Source: Siphonodentalium dalli
Lineage: Eukaryota > Mollusca > Scaphopoda > Gadilida > Siphonodentaliidae
NCBI GenBank assembly: GCA_032622095.1
Contig: CP136065.1
Coordinates: 205,632,151 to 205,696,150 of the forward strand
Direction of reading: 5' to 3'
DNA length: 64,000 nt
Below the pieces are notes generated by a model, which did not search any database, had not been told where the DNA came from, and was given only the letters and a program-made list of their open reading frames with translations. Shown here in pieces: positions 1-13,213 of this stretch. Position 1 is the stretch's first letter. The number at the start of each line of letters is the position of its first letter. A program made the translations under genes and the position numbers.

Positions 1-2540
1 AACATATAAGGGACCGGATGAATTGACTGATTACGGGATTAATTATCATATAATTAAGCCTTCTTCGCCCGGTGATTGTATGCAGACTGGCTGTTTTTGC
101 CTTGTTCATAGAGATAATTGTGATTATAGTTCCACTCGTGCAAAACGACCACGAGACCAGATGATGAGTATAACTTGCCATGCATCGTAAATGCATTTGT
201 TATCAGGGACATTATTTGTTTTGTTGGGGGAGGGGTGTGTCTTTCAACCTCGGTCAAACCATTCAATAGAGAAAAATGTATACCATAGCACATGGTGGCA
301 ATCAAGCGAGCAATTTCCAATGATAATTCTGATACAAAACATCGCAAAAAAGACAAATAATTATGCGTGCTCTCTATCCGCGAACATATATTCTAGGCTA
401 CAACCGAAGATAACGTGTTCTTTTCTCTTAGTCGGGTAATCATCCACTCTGTTATAGGGATGTGGCAGTGGTGTGTTGGTGTAACATAACACCTCCCCAG
501 ACGCCGGTCAACACTTTCAACATTTGGAAATGTCTTTCCCGACACAACCTAAGTTTGAAATTTCATTCTAAAAATTGGTTCAATATTTTTTTAGTATTTA
601 GTGTGTAAATTGTTCTCAGACAAAAACCTGCATATTTAGATAATTTAAATAATTTCGGCAAAATTTGTGAACTGAAATGATCATCAGGTGAAAAAAATCT
701 AAACTTGAACCTAACATGTGGGTGCATATAGATGTTCCTGAAAGGTGGTGTATTAAGAAACTATAGGTCATCACCACCAACAGGGACCCTCTAGCCACGT
801 CCCTGCTAACTCATGATTTATACTGATTTAATGTTTCCCTTCGTTGTACAGTTCCGGGCCTATAATGTCGAATAAAACATTGTAACCTATACTATTAATA
901 TGACATCAGAACATAAAAACACAAACAAACATACACATTTTCACCCTTGCACACGCACCCTCTCTCTAAGGATGAGCCATGTGCAGGCCTGTCCGAATGA
1001 TATTTGGAATATTTTCAAGCAGAAACGTTCAAAATGTGAAGTATATCATCTGCATCTTTGACATCCCAGCTCTGGTTTGGCGACATCTCATCGCAGGATC
1101 TATCTGGGGCTTTGATACCCGAAATGTTATGGATTCACATTTCAGATGACATTCGTTTTGAAAACTCATCAATAGTCATTAAGTACTACGCATATTTACT
1201 GCACAGATGATCGGCGTTTGGTGACATCTTCATCTGCGGCATTAACATCTTTCTGGACCGACAGCGGTCCATCCATATCGCGCGGATATTGAGAGCGACA
1301 CTGATTTTTTAAATTCTGTTCAATCCTATGCTTCATTGACAGATTCATATATATACCGGCATTTGTTTTGGCAGCGTGGAAGTCCAGGAACTATACTAGT
1401 GGGTGGATGTTCTCGAAAAATTTAGTGAGCAAAAGCAAAAACACTATTGAAAAAATTCGCCAAAAAATATTAAATGGTTTGATCTGGGAAAACTGATTGA
1501 CAGCGGGTGGATAAATACTCCTGCTTCATGTGGACATACCCATGCGTTGTTCGTTGTCTGTTTTACGATGAGAAACAAACATATCCCCATATCATATACG
1601 TGAAAATGACTTTCCCAAGTTTCCCATTTTCTCGGTTTTGGCGATACCCTCGGTTTTGGCGATACCACGTACACGGGGGTGAACAAAGACATTTGTATTT
1701 TAAATTGTATGAATATTGAAAGATGTACATATTTCCTGTATTATATTGTTTGATGTTCATCCTTGGGTTGAAATGTATAGAATTTCTGGGACCTCATATA
1801 ATAAAACGACGAATAATTGAACAGACCTTGCTCATTGTGAGAATTACAAAATTTGATTTTGGGATTCCCATTTCTACCATTTCAAATAATACAAGTAGGG
1901 CCAACTGAGTATATGGTCCGTGGCGGAAACCATAAAGTAGATAAGCAGCACTAATCTGCGGAGGCGTATGGATCTGGACATAAGATATTTCAATTTACCT
2001 CAATTGACTCTCTCGGATAATCACTTCCAACGACACCTGACGTCGCATCAGAACTATAAGGTCGTAACTCCATTTTGGCGGGAAATGAGTATTTGATATA
2101 ATTCGAATCGTGACAAAAATCCAATCCGATGGGCCAAACTGCATTGGATGGCAAATATTCACACAAACCAGTGACATAAATGTCGTATCTCCAGAGATCT
2201 TCACAATTATTCGTGTTATAAGGTCGTATGTCCAACAGCAGCCAATCGGGTGCTTCAGGTTGTCCACGTGACTTCTGTTTTGTGTTTGTAAATTCTCAAA
2301 TGTGTGCTATATGGTCGTATCTCAATGTTGGTCACGTGATCATTTGGTGATTTAAATTTTGTGATTGTTCCACAAATTTCTGTATGATGATGCACACAGT
2401 GAATATTCATAATGTAGAATAGGCACTTTTTAGTTCATAGACACATGCGATTGCCACCACATTTAGCTTACTCTGTATATATTAGCACAACTTCCTAAAA
2501 GCGCGGAAACCAATCGTCGTTGGCGTATACACAAATAGGA
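1..2540. other. Non-coding DNA with recurring GGTCGTATCTCC motif
   Basis: No gene seen. From about 2040 a short motif close to GGTCGTA(T/A)CTCC recurs near 2067, 2184, 2221, 2312 and 2538, in a run that looks like a degenerate repeat. A related segment (GCATCAGAACTATAAGGTCG) is found in inverted orientation near 3926-3955. A short direct repeat CTCGGTTTTGGCGATACC lies at about 1630-1665. Confidence 0.6.
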
Positions 2541-2552
2541 CGTATCTCCAAA

Positions 2553-3359
2553 CAGAGGCGGACTGGGCTAAAAATCCGGCCCGGGAAATAAATATAATAC
2601 CGGCCCATCTGTTCGGGGTGTATCTACAGTCCACCTTGGAAATTCCAACTGCACCCCCCCCCCCCTTGAATCAGAATCAGACCAAATACATGTTTTGCGT
2701 AATTTCATTTGCACCCCCCCCCCCTTGAATCAGATGTCCAGACCAAATACATGTTTTTGCATAATTCCGTTTCCACCCGTGGCTAACATCCTATATATAT
2801 TCATAAACCATGGTTCTATATATTCCCGGTATGAGACCATTCAGATATTTTTACCTGAACAATTGCATAAATTCGAACATCTAGCAGTCTAACTCCAGAC
2901 AAATGCAAACGGCTACGGGCAAGAGAACATGACACACCGGGCTGTTCATGGTTGAGAAATTTTGAAAACTATATATACAAAAACATCGCGAATCCTAGCA
3001 TCTAGACTGGCATCAACTGAAGCGTTCCTATTTTGTTGTAAATTTCAATTGGGGGAGAGTCCGGGAGGGGTGGGTGAGATTTTTTTCGGATTTACAACTG
3101 GGAGTTACCGTTAAAATCTCGAGATTAGCGGGGTCTTTATGTGGTGTTATATGATGCTGACAAGTTCAATTAATGACAAAATTACGATTAGCCAGTTCGG
3201 CTCGTTAAACAAAACATGTGGCGGCCCACGTCCGGAATTTTCCCGGTCTCCCGATCAGTCAGTCCGCCTCTGCCCCCCCCCCGAATGTCACATTATACTC
3301 ACATGGGGAACCTGAAAAACTTAAATTCTGTCATTCCTCGCCGGTTTTCCGCTTCTCGG

Positions 3360-3393
<34 letters not shown>

Positions 3394-3759
3394 CAGTACA
3401 CATTATCCGAAGTAAAACATTTTACATGTGGAATAATTTCCGAATCAATATATTCTTGTTTAGTGACGGTTCCAAATATGGTTACAATCTGGAAATCTCA
3501 GACGCCGTTATAAAATGGAATTCACTTCTTGAATTTATGTGAGAAGAGTGCTGGTTACACAACACATGTGGCGGCCCACGTCGGCTTCATTCGCGGCCCA
3601 TGTTGTGGTTGGGCGGCCCAACCATATATACCCCCCCCCCCAACCGTAAAAAGACCCATCGAATTCTCGCTTGATAGAAAATCACGTGGAATCAGAATTT
3701 TTCCGGCCTCCGGCCCATCGGGAAATTTCCCGGTCTCCCGATCGGCCAGTCCGCCTCTG
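2553..3759. mobile_element. hAT-like non-autonomous transposon
   Basis: Ends are CAGAGGCGGACTGG on the left and its complement CCAGTCCGCCTCTG on the right, a CAGAGG start typical of hAT elements. The flanks are TCTCCAAA (2545-2552) and TCTCCGAA (3760-3767), an 8-bp target duplication with one mismatch, the size expected for hAT. The body has GGCCC-rich segments, poly-C runs, an AT microsatellite (3362-3391) and an internal copy of the right end finishing near 3272, so a second related element is probably nested. No transposase reading frame. Confidence 0.75.
3362..3391. repeat. (AT)n microsatellite
   Basis: A pure alternating TA run of about 30 bp inside the hAT-like element. Confidence 0.95.
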
Positions 3760-4174
3760 TCTCCGAACAAGTTATTGCTTTTTAAAAGAAAGCGAGGGAG
3801 TAAATAGACAAAATATGTCGTTCAATGGACAGCTAATGCCAGTTTTCATTGGGATACATACAACGATACGTCATGCTTTGTCAACATGAGAAATGTTGTC
3901 TAAAACTTCAACCTACATTTTCTCGGAAAGTTACGACCTTATAGTTCTGATGCGACGACCAGTCTCCCTCGATGGGCAAACTGGCAGACACACCAGGATC
4001 CATCTACATCCATTTCCTTCATTGCAATGTCCTTCAATGCTTATGTAATATGAATTTGAAAAAGTCAAACAGCCCGATGTTTCTCAGAATATGTATCCGG
4101 CAGTAGTCATTTTGATCTGAATTTGGATTTCCATCTTACTCATTTCGGACGGTTTCCTCCATGGACATGGCTAA

Positions 4175-5821
4175 AGGTTGTTCCACACCGGGCGCGAGCG
4201 AGCGATTATAACGGCCGTTTTCTAACGTCCGTAGCAGTTCAAAGCGCGCGATTTTTATGTTCACACCGCAAGCGACCGACTCGCTGACCACGATGCGATT
4301 ATACCAGTGATTTTATGCTTCGTCGAATTGTCGCTTTGTTGCAAACCAGCGAGATAATTGGACGGCTCTCAAATAGGTGTTTATACGACCGTTATTTTTC
4401 TATTTGATGACGGCACACTGATTTGTCGCCGCGATAATGGAGGACTTTAGCGAGAGGCTAATATGTGTGTCTGTATGACTGTGTGTGTCTGTATGACTGT
4501 ATGTATGTATGCAGGTATGCCATGTGTGTCTGTATGACTGTATGTCTCTATGACCAAATAATTAAACCATTTATTTTTGTTATTTTTCGTGACTGAAATT
4601 CCACCTTAGATTATACTATATTCATTTATTCCTTGTAAAGAACTAAAATCATGGACCGTATAATCTGCTCCATTGGCTGGTGAATTATATTTTGGTATAA
4701 TCAGGGGAAATGATAAAGAATATAACGAGGCTAGTTCATTCCAAAAGACGTTGCGGTAAACATGAGACAATGCATTCATCAACTAATAATAATCGCGTAT
4801 TACCGGGTGGGAGCACTATTACAACTAATGTGTACACACGATTACACATCAAATGTGTATACCCGGTTAATACTCATAGCAATGTGTAGTTTTACATACA
4901 AATACATTGACCAAGTGCCGTTCTACACATAATGTGTACATTTTATTACACACACTTGTGTAAGAATGTAGATCGTGCGCAATGCGTGCCTTCAGTTTCA
5001 TAGTCTGCTACATGACGACGATATTGTTTGAGTATATGTTTTGGAATACAATTTACAACTGTCTCAATACCCATGTAATTTTGAGTGACGAGAATAAACA
5101 AATTGTAGACAAGGAATGTAAGTTCAGAATTCCGACTTGTGAGTATTGTATTAATGATATATGAGGATATATTTGTTAAAACTTTCATGAAGAATACTGC
5201 TCTTACTCTTGTTTATATGATTGTTGTAATACGTTAATACTAATCACGTGCAACCACGCCACGACCATGGTTTGTTCATTTAAAACGAAAACTCACACAT
5301 GACAGAGCAAAATATTACGTACCATTGTACGCCATGAAAGTTTTAACTTATAAATCTCCATTTGCCATGAATACTATATACCCACAGTTCGGTTAACTTC
5401 GGAATACTGAACTTTACATTCTTGGTTACGATATATATGTGTAAGAATGTACACAACATGTGTAAGGCATAGGTGTTGATTTTATGCACACCAGTGTGTA
5501 TACATGTGTATAAATTGACCCATTTATTGTGTAAAATATGTTTAAGATAAAAAATGAATAATGGTTGTGTAGCAGGGCTACACGTTGTTTGTAGAAATCC
5601 TACACATTAGTCATAAGTGTGTGGGGGTGGGGGTATCCACCATGCAGCCACCTGACTCCCCTGAAATTAGCGTACACACAGAATAATAACCTGACTATCG
5701 CGCGCTACGAAGCGTTTCAGTCGCTTGTGATGTGGACATAAAAATCGCGCGCTTTGAACTGCTACGGACGTTAGAAAACGGCCGTTATAATCGCTCTCTC
5801 GCGCCCGGTGTGGAACAACCT
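4175..5821. mobile_element. Harbinger-like non-autonomous element with about 90-bp inverted ends
   Basis: The left end (AGGTTGTTCCACACCGGGCG onward, 4175-4266) matches the complement of 5730-5821 almost base for base, both arms including the segment AACGGCCGTTTTCTAACG. TAA flanks both ends (4172-4174 and 5822-5824), the 3-bp size used by PIF/Harbinger elements. The interior is AT-rich with many TGTGTA/TACACA motifs. No transposase frame is present. Superfamily assignment rests only on the 3-bp duplication. Confidence 0.65.
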
Positions 5822-6467
5822 TAAAACCCACATTATTTAAAACCAATTCATTCATTGTGAACAGCTTAAAGACCAAGGGATGACACATTTTATTGCTTAT
5901 GTGACATATTACACGATCAATTAAGATACAAGCCACACTGTTTCAGCATTCAGCAAAAATACTGTTCTAGGGTTTACAATTTCTCCATTTCGGAGAACGT
6001 GGGGGCATACAAATTGTCCACTCCAAAAATTTACATAATTTCACGTAGTATCCACAAATACACACGTATATATATTTCACAGGATGTGCCATCTAAAATC
6101 CACATCAAACCAATAGCGCCTATTCTGAAAACATCAGCAATTTTGGAATTTCGACCCTTCTGTCTACCCGGCCTCTTTTAAAATGCTTACATTGCTTAAA
6201 ATTTTGGGTATATATATATATATTACGGAAGAGAAATTCGAAAAGTTAAATTCTGGGGTAGGGGTCCGGGGATACCTTCATAGATCACCTCGGGTTTTAA
6301 AATATTTCACAGGCTGAAAATTGTTGTGGTCCATATGCAAATCGAATTGCGTTAAGGTGAGATCTGTGTTATGGTTATTTGAATTTCCAGTTTGTCCGGA
6401 TGGTGAGTGGAGAATAGCTGGATGAAACCACGTGGTATTTGGTTACTGGTGCCACTGACGATAGTCA

Positions 6468-6754
6468 TAATAAACGAGATCACTGAGTCGCGGCCATATT
6501 GGATTCATCCAGCCCTTCTCATTCCACGGTTTAAGTGCGACAGATCAAAGTTATGGAGGCGCTTTCCATATATTGAACTTTTGAATACTCATTATTCTAT
6601 ATATGGAAAAAAGCTCCATATAAGGAATCATGAATATTCAAAAGTTCCAAATATGGAATGCCTCTCCAAAACTTTGACCTATAGCATCTAAACAGTGGAA
6701 CGGGGGTTGGATGAATCCAATATATGGCCGCGACTCAGTTAACTCGATTATTTT
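6468..6754. mobile_element. Foldback MITE with GAGTCGCGGCC arms
   Basis: Arms of about 120 bp, imperfectly complementary, share ACTGAGTCGCGGCCATAT, TTGGATTCATCC and GAACTTTTGAATA on opposite strands with a short spacer at about 6590. Ends read roughly ATAATCGAG. Target duplication is unclear. No coding capacity. Confidence 0.7.
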
Positions 6755-7229
6755 ATAGATTTTTGACTTATTCATAAGATACACATCTCTTGGTCTGCTG
6801 GCAAAAGGGGTGGGGGTAAAGCGCTGCGCCTTTCCGTTTTTTGGAAACTCTCGATCAGCCCAATGATATGAATTTAATAAACAGCTAATTCGTATGAATT
6901 CTCATCTTTATTTACAAAACAGTTTATTGACATTGATATTATAAATAGATGATGGATGACGGTATAATATACATGCATGGGTGAAAGTGGAGGGAATGGC
7001 AAATCGTTACATGCGATGCACTGTGATAAATGTTATGGTAAATGTCATGGTAACGAGTATAGCATCGACAGCAGAACCGCGCTCATGCGGTCATTTTAGC
7101 ATGTATTATATAAAGGCTACAATTCAAATTGTACAAAGAGTTGAGCGAAAAGTTGCCCCAATTTAGGAGATTCTGGTGAGGTCAAGCAGTTTACCAACTT
7201 GACTGGCACAAGTAAAGATACATTATTAA

Positions 7230-7431
7230 CCCTATCATGGCGGCAGCTGCGCTGGTGCTGTATTAAAGATCATGTGCTAGTGCACTGCATTATCTTATAT
7301 ATGCATACTTACAAGGTCAAGGTAGATAGTGTAAGGCCAATGCATTCTCTCACATATGCAAGGTTCCCTATGGGAGACTCACATATATAAGAGCATGCAT
7401 TGGCACAGGGTTTTCGCCTGCCATGGAAGGG
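7230..7431. mobile_element. TTAA MITE, CATGGCGG family
   Basis: Flanked by TTAA at 7226-7229 and 7432-7435. Ends are CCCTATCATGGCGG and CCATGGAAGGG. Inside is a hairpin at about 7336-7404 related to the 69-nt hairpin of other MITEs here, with arms GCCAATGCATTCTCT. TTAA duplication with a CCCT start points to piggyBac-type mobilisation. Confidence 0.8.
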
Positions 7432-7859
7432 TTAAGCATACGTTTGAACATCTAACTTCTGCCCTTGTAAGTTGGAAGGAGGTATGACAGGCCAATAAGT
7501 ACACGAAACATCGATCTATATTGAAACAACTTGCTAAAAAATCCTAGCAATTTTCCAGCCATTTAAAAAAAAAATTTGCACCAAAGTGAAAGAAACGCTC
7601 TTTATTTTTACCATATCAGGAATTGACTAACAAGAATCGCTCTTTATCGTTCCATGCTGGAGATAGCAAATTCTGTCTTTTTGTCAGGCTTTCTCTACAT
7701 GTGGATTATTTGCGTCATGAATACATATTAAACCTCAGAACATGAAAATCTGTGGAAAGCAAATCTGGGAGCATTCTGGTTAATTGTAGAAAACCATATA
7801 GAGATACAAGTTATAGATGTAATTTTCTGGTGTATGATTTTCATCCGGAAACGATTTAA

Positions 7860-8269
7860 CCCTTTACCCAACAAAACGGCCAAAAACGCCCAAATAAAGC
7901 TTCAACAGCCTAAACTATCTTCGGTCTGTCTCAATAACACCAGACAAATATGGATATCATTGGAACCGGTTCACTGACCACATTGTGATGGTTACAGTTA
8001 TGCCCTGTGCCAATGCATTCTCTTATATATATTGCATTGGCCTAAAAAAACACTTTTTACCATTTTTTCTTACATTCTTTAACAATTTTATAATTTTTTC
8101 TTACATTTTTTTTAAAATTTTTATAATATTTTTCTACATTCTTTGACAATTTTATCATTTTTAATATGTGTTAAGCCAATGCATTCTCTTATATATGCGA
8201 GGCGACCTATGGTCGACTCGCATATATAAGAGAATGCATTGGCACAGGGCCGTTCTGTTGGGTAAAGGG
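7860..8269. mobile_element. TTAA MITE, CCCTTTACCC family (copy 1)
   Basis: TTAA at 7856-7859 and 8270-8273 flank ends CCCTTTACCCAACA and TGTTGGGTAAAGGG. Contains a shortened hairpin (8011-8042) and a full 69-nt hairpin (8175-8243) separated by an AT-rich spacer with repeated TTTTTCTTACATT. piggyBac-type termini; no transposase. Confidence 0.88.
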
Positions 8270-8357
8270 TTAAACAAATTTTTAACAATAATTATTGGAG
8301 CCATTTATTCGCCAGGATATTCCAGTCCAATCAATTGGGATGTATTTTGATCTATAT

Positions 8358-8925
8358 GCAGGGGGGGGGGGGGGGGGGGTGAAAACAAAATTTCCGGCAC
8401 GTATGCCGGGGTGGGTGGGTGGTCAAAGCCACCAACAAGCAATTTTTTCCGCAACTTAAAAAAAAAAATTCCTGCTTGTTTTTTTTAGTGTTTTGGCAAT
8501 GAGTTGGGCTTCAAAACCACTTTGAATGGGAGAAATAAGGTAATTCTAACTGGTAAACTGACTGCAGGCAGTTATCGTGTTGTATTTTGTTGCAAATTTT
8601 GAAATCCAAGATGGCCGCTGGCAGCCATGTTTTTTTGGCCGAATGACCTCAAAATGACTCATTCCTATTTACATGTCCATGTTAACATCCATGATAAATA
8701 GTATGCACAGAAATTCATATACAGCTGTTTACAGTGAATTTCCCCTGCAAATCTCTGTATTAGTGTTAAAAGGGGTGGTGGGTGGGTGTACAAAAATGGT
8801 CGGAAAAAACTGCCGAAAACGGAAAAAAATTTGGCGGTGGGGTGGGTGGGTACAACAATTGATCGAAAGGGAAAAAATGCCATACGTGCCTGAATTTTTT
8901 TTCCGACCCCCCCCCCCCCCCCTGC
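8358..8925. mobile_element. Foldback element with poly-G/poly-C ends
   Basis: Ends are GCAGGGGG and CCCCCTGC with long homopolymer runs, followed inward by inverted GGCACGTATG motifs (8396 and 8881 regions). TATAT flanks both sides (8353-8357 and 8926-8930). The middle contains GGTGGGTGGGT tracts and the phrase ATCCAAGATGGCCGC, also seen near 49835. Non-coding; superfamily not assigned. Confidence 0.65.
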
Positions 8926-9305
8926 TATATGGAGAATTATTGTTTCAGCGGATCGCCTTGGGGATGATTTAATCGAGTTTGCCACTGTTTATTAAGAGTC
9001 CTAATATAGGACTCGTTCTAACCTGTTCTATCCCCGAAGCAACTTTTTTAAAGCTAAAACGCACATTGTTATAAATCCAGTCTAAAATATCTATTTAAGA
9101 TCTGGGATCGCATGTCATCAATATTTTATCAGAAAACCGAGACGCGCATTTCTCGAATGGTGACAAATGGCACTTGCGTGAGGAGAATCTATAATTGCTA
9201 CTAAATGTACAACATAAGTGAACAGTTCATAATTGAAGATAGGACCCGTACTGAAAATAAAATACGTTTGTCAATATGACTAACATATAATAGTCACATC
9301 CTTAA

Positions 9306-9753
9306 CCCTTTCAGTGCCAGGGGCCGATCTCATCGGCCCGATTTACGGTCTGTAAAATCGGCCCTAAAACAATAAAATAAACATTTTTTGTTTTGTTTTG
9401 TTATAGATTTTTTTGGGTTGAATTGTTTTTGGGTATGCTTAAGCATGCTATAGCGAATTTAAAAACAAACTGGATAAAACCTTAGGGGCATGTTATAACT
9501 CAAAACTATCACCAAGTATTCACAGTAATAATTTTTATGCATAATGAAAAACGTAAGATTCCCTGGCACTAAACCTACAAAATAAGTCTGTTAAAGAATA
9601 TCAGATTGTTTTTTTTTAAATTGTAAAAAATTGTAAAAAATAATAACAAATGATGAAAAATTGTTAGGCCAATGCATTCTCTTATATATTCGAGGCGACC
9701 TATGGTATAGGGTATATGGGTTGATACAAAAATCGGTCTTGGCACTGAAAGGG
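9306..9753. mobile_element. TTAA MITE, CCCTTTCAGTGCC family
   Basis: TTAA at 9302-9305 and 9754-9757 flank perfect ends CCCTTTCAGTGCCA and TGGCACTGAAAGGG. The interior has a GGGCCGATCTCATCGGCCC palindrome near the left end and a broken half of the shared hairpin at about 9664-9705. The termini resemble piggyBac-like CCCTTT-TGCC ends. Confidence 0.85.
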
Positions 9754-10780
9754 TTAATCAATATGAAGTTGAAAATGAAGTTAGTCAAACAGTAGTTAGT
9801 CACAAAGTCACTATGACTAATTTATTATATAGTTTTTATTTCTCATAGTGACAAAAATGAGACACACGTTATCTTTTGGTGTAATCGATACAAGTAATGT
9901 ATGCCTATCATACATTGTATTATAGTGTGGTCCAGGGGTTACATCATCACCAGGGAATTGAAAGTGCATACCCCAAGGATCAGATGGGTATCTTCGTTCC
10001 TGTCCGCCCCACCCTTTTCGTTAGTAAATGTTGCAACTTGTAATTAAAAGTAGAAGTTTCAATATAATTGTAAACCCTATTGAAGCATATGGTTATAATA
10101 ATACTCTATGTTGACTAAGTTAGGCACATGCAGTGACTAACTAATCTTAGTCGCAGTGACTAAGTTCAAAGAAAGATAACTCTATTTACAGCACACTTCT
10201 TTTATAGTGATGAATATAATACATCGCCAGATGTTTGATATTAATTCACCATTCCTACCATTATGTTTGGTCTGTTGTTGCATAATTGAGGCGGAAAGAG
10301 ATAGGGGAATACATATAATGCTTCATCTTATTTATTGAAGACTAGAATGTTTGAAGAACATCAATTCGTAGACACCAGAGACATTCATGGGATGAACCAA
10401 ATTACCAAATTGACATTTTTTATGATCTATCAGACCATTATTATAATCTGCCATTGGGGATTTTATTGAAAATTGCTCCTGATTCCAATTAGTCTCTGAA
10501 TCCGAATATAACGTCTGAATCAGTTTCCGAATTGAATTACTTCCATATAAATTCTGGTAACTTTCCATATTCAAATATCACTTGTTGGTCAAAATAACTA
10601 AGTTGATTTAATCAAAATGACTAAGTCAAAAGTTAGTCAGTTTGATTAAGATAAATAGGTTAATCTGAGGACACGTGTTTGACTAATCAAAGTTAGTCGC
10701 TCTGACTAAGCTATATCTTTCAGACCGGAGCTGCTGAACTGCGTACAAATCACCGACAATCCCAAGCATTCGTAGATTAA

Positions 10781-11237
10781 CCCTTTACCCAACAGAACGG
10801 CCCTGTGCCAATGCATTCTTTTATATGTGCGAGTCGACCATAGGTCGCCTCGCATATATAAGAGAATGCATTGGCTTAACACATATTAAAAATTATAAAA
10901 TTGTCAAAGAATGTAGAAAAATATTATAAAAATTGTTAAAAAATGTAAGAAAAAATTATAAAATTGTTAAAGAATGTAAGAAAAAATGGTAAAAAGTGTT
11001 AAAAAAAGATTGTTTTTAGGCCAATGCATTCTCTTATATATGCGAGGCGACCTATGGTCGACTCGCATATATAAGAGAATGCATTGGCACAGGGCATAAC
11101 TGTAACCATCACAATGTGGTCAATGAACCGGTTCCAATGATATCCATATTTGTATGGTGTTAGTGAGACAGACCGAAGATATTTTAGGCTGTTGAAGCTT
11201 TATTTGGGCGTTTTTGGCCATTTTGTTGGGTAAAGGG
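10781..11237. mobile_element. TTAA MITE, CCCTTTACCC family (copy 2)
   Basis: Flanked by TTAA at 10777-10780 and 11238-11241, and inserted in the opposite orientation to copy 1. Two full 69-nt hairpins lie at 10807-10875 and 11020-11088 in inverted orientation to each other. The segment AAGCTTTATTTGGGCGTTTT marks the right arm. Confidence 0.88.
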
Positions 11238-11504
11238 TTAAGCCAACCATTATCTTCAACACCAAGTCCAGGTTTTTCACTTTTGTTGCAATCGAAATAG
11301 GCTAATAAACATATATTAAAATCATAATCATGCACGCTTTATATGATACCGAAAGACTTACTGGTGTTATAGAAATTAATCGCTTTAAACATATTCTGCG
11401 CGTCTCCATAGTGACCAACGCTGACACAGCGGAAACAATAGAGAGTGTTTCCTATTAATTGTTACCGGCACGGCAAACAGTAAAGAGCGCTCTCAGCATT
11501 AACG

Positions 11505-11690
11505 ATCCTGTGCCAGTGCATTCTCTTATATGTGCAAGTGTACCATATGGAGCATCGCATATATATATATATATAAGAGAATGCACTGGCTTACACGGTC
11601 GTGATAAATATTGTTAGGCCAATGTTTTATCTTATATGCGAGGCTCCATATAAGGGAGACTCGCATATATAAGAGAATGCATTCGCGATG
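11505..11690. mobile_element. Truncated CATGGCGG-family MITE
   Basis: Carries GATCCTGTGCCAGTGCATTC and two hairpins like the family member at 11741 but lacks the terminal CCCT blocks and TTAA. The right flank (GTCAAGCAGTTTACCAACTT) also precedes the element at 7230, so both sit in copies of one host repeat. Confidence 0.6.
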
Positions 11691-11740
11691 AGTCAAGCAG
11701 TTTACCAACTTGACTGGCACAAGCAAAGATAAACTATCAA

Positions 11741-11999
11741 CCCGTTCATGGCGGAGCTGCGCTGGTCAGTATTAAAGATCCTGCATGTGCCAGTACATTC
11801 TCTTATATATGTGAGTATCCCATGGCGAGCCTATCATATATAAGAGAATGCACTGGCTTACAATGTCAATGTAAATATTGTTAGGCCGATGTATTCTCTT
11901 ATGTATGCGAGGCTCCCTCTGTGAGACTCGCATATACAAGAGAATGCATTGACACAAGGTTTTCGTAAAATGTCAGGAAGCTCCAGCCATGGTATAGGG
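11741..11999. mobile_element. TTAA MITE, CATGGCGG family
   Basis: Ends CCCGTTCATGGCGG and CCATGGTATAGGG. The right flank is TTAA (12000-12003) and the left is TCAA, one base changed. Two hairpins inside with arms TTCTCTTATATATG and variants. Confidence 0.75.
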
Positions 12000-12003
12000 T
12001 TAA

Positions 12004-13210
12004 AGGTGGATTACAACTTTAATCTCAAACTCTATGCAGGATTTACCTCCCTTGGTGACTCGGCAAGACCGCTGCTACCGGCGACATTTCACCCACATTT
12101 GGTGGACTTCCGCGATATTAAAATATATTCTAAGCGAACAGAGCAACATGCTGCCCTTGTTAAGCACACAACATATCGAACAAAATTTGTATAATTTTGG
12201 ACCTTATGTTTGAAAAGTCCCACTAAAACCGAAGAACTATATTTCGAAACGGTGTGATTCGGTTCTCCGATATTTTTTTATCATCACAAAAGTATAAACG
12301 CACGTGTACGACATTGTCACAACTCGAACGACAAGTCAAACACAAGAGTTATAATTTGCTGCAATTTTGACGACTGGCTTGCGAAAATCGTCAACAAAAC
12401 TACCGCTCTGATTTCGCATTCTGTCATTATGTTTTAGTGTGGGAATTGTTCTCAAAGCACATAGAAAATTTGACTTTGGAGCGATCAGGTTTCGCCATTT
12501 TTGCTGGAAACTCCCATTCTAAATATAGAAACACGGACTATATAGTACCCAGCCGGTTACAGAGTCAGAAAGGAAGCATGACTGGTGCACTGTGGTAGAT
12601 ATTGCTTTAATCTGTGGCCGCTTTAGGTGTACTGGAACACGTCTGTAACACTACTGTAACATGACGTAAAACACATAGCAACGTATCATGCACCATGACG
12701 TAGAAGTTTTAAATCTAAGCATTGAAGCCATAACTCATATCAATACAGCACAGGGCCTAACGATCGAGATCCCGATAATGTTGCAAAATGAGTTATGTAT
12801 TTAACATTGATACATGGTGGTTAGTTCATGAAATATTCATGAATTAAGGACTTGGTCTGCGAAGAAAGTCATTTCGTGCAAGAAAAACGAGACAGGTCGG
12901 CTAACAATCATTAAGAATATATTATCTTTTTGCTGACTGCATCGGACATTGATTGTTGCTGCCGAGGGCACTATACGAGTTTTCGTGCATCTGTACTGGC
13001 TGGGATAACAGCACTTCGCAAGAATTCGGGCAGTCGAAATCAAGAAGTAAACACACCTCAGCCAGCTTGGGATTTCCCTCGAGAATAAATGCTGGAAAAA
13101 ACGAAAACATTAATTTTCACACTTTTTGTACACTGAATAAATTATCCCATTCAGTTATAACATTATACATTTGAATGGTTTATTATTCATCTGTAGGGAT
13201 TTTCAGGGAA
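12004..13210. other. Unique AT-rich DNA
   Basis: Short open frames only, none recognised. No repeat structure seen by eye. Confidence 0.5.
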
Positions 13211-13213
13211 CAT

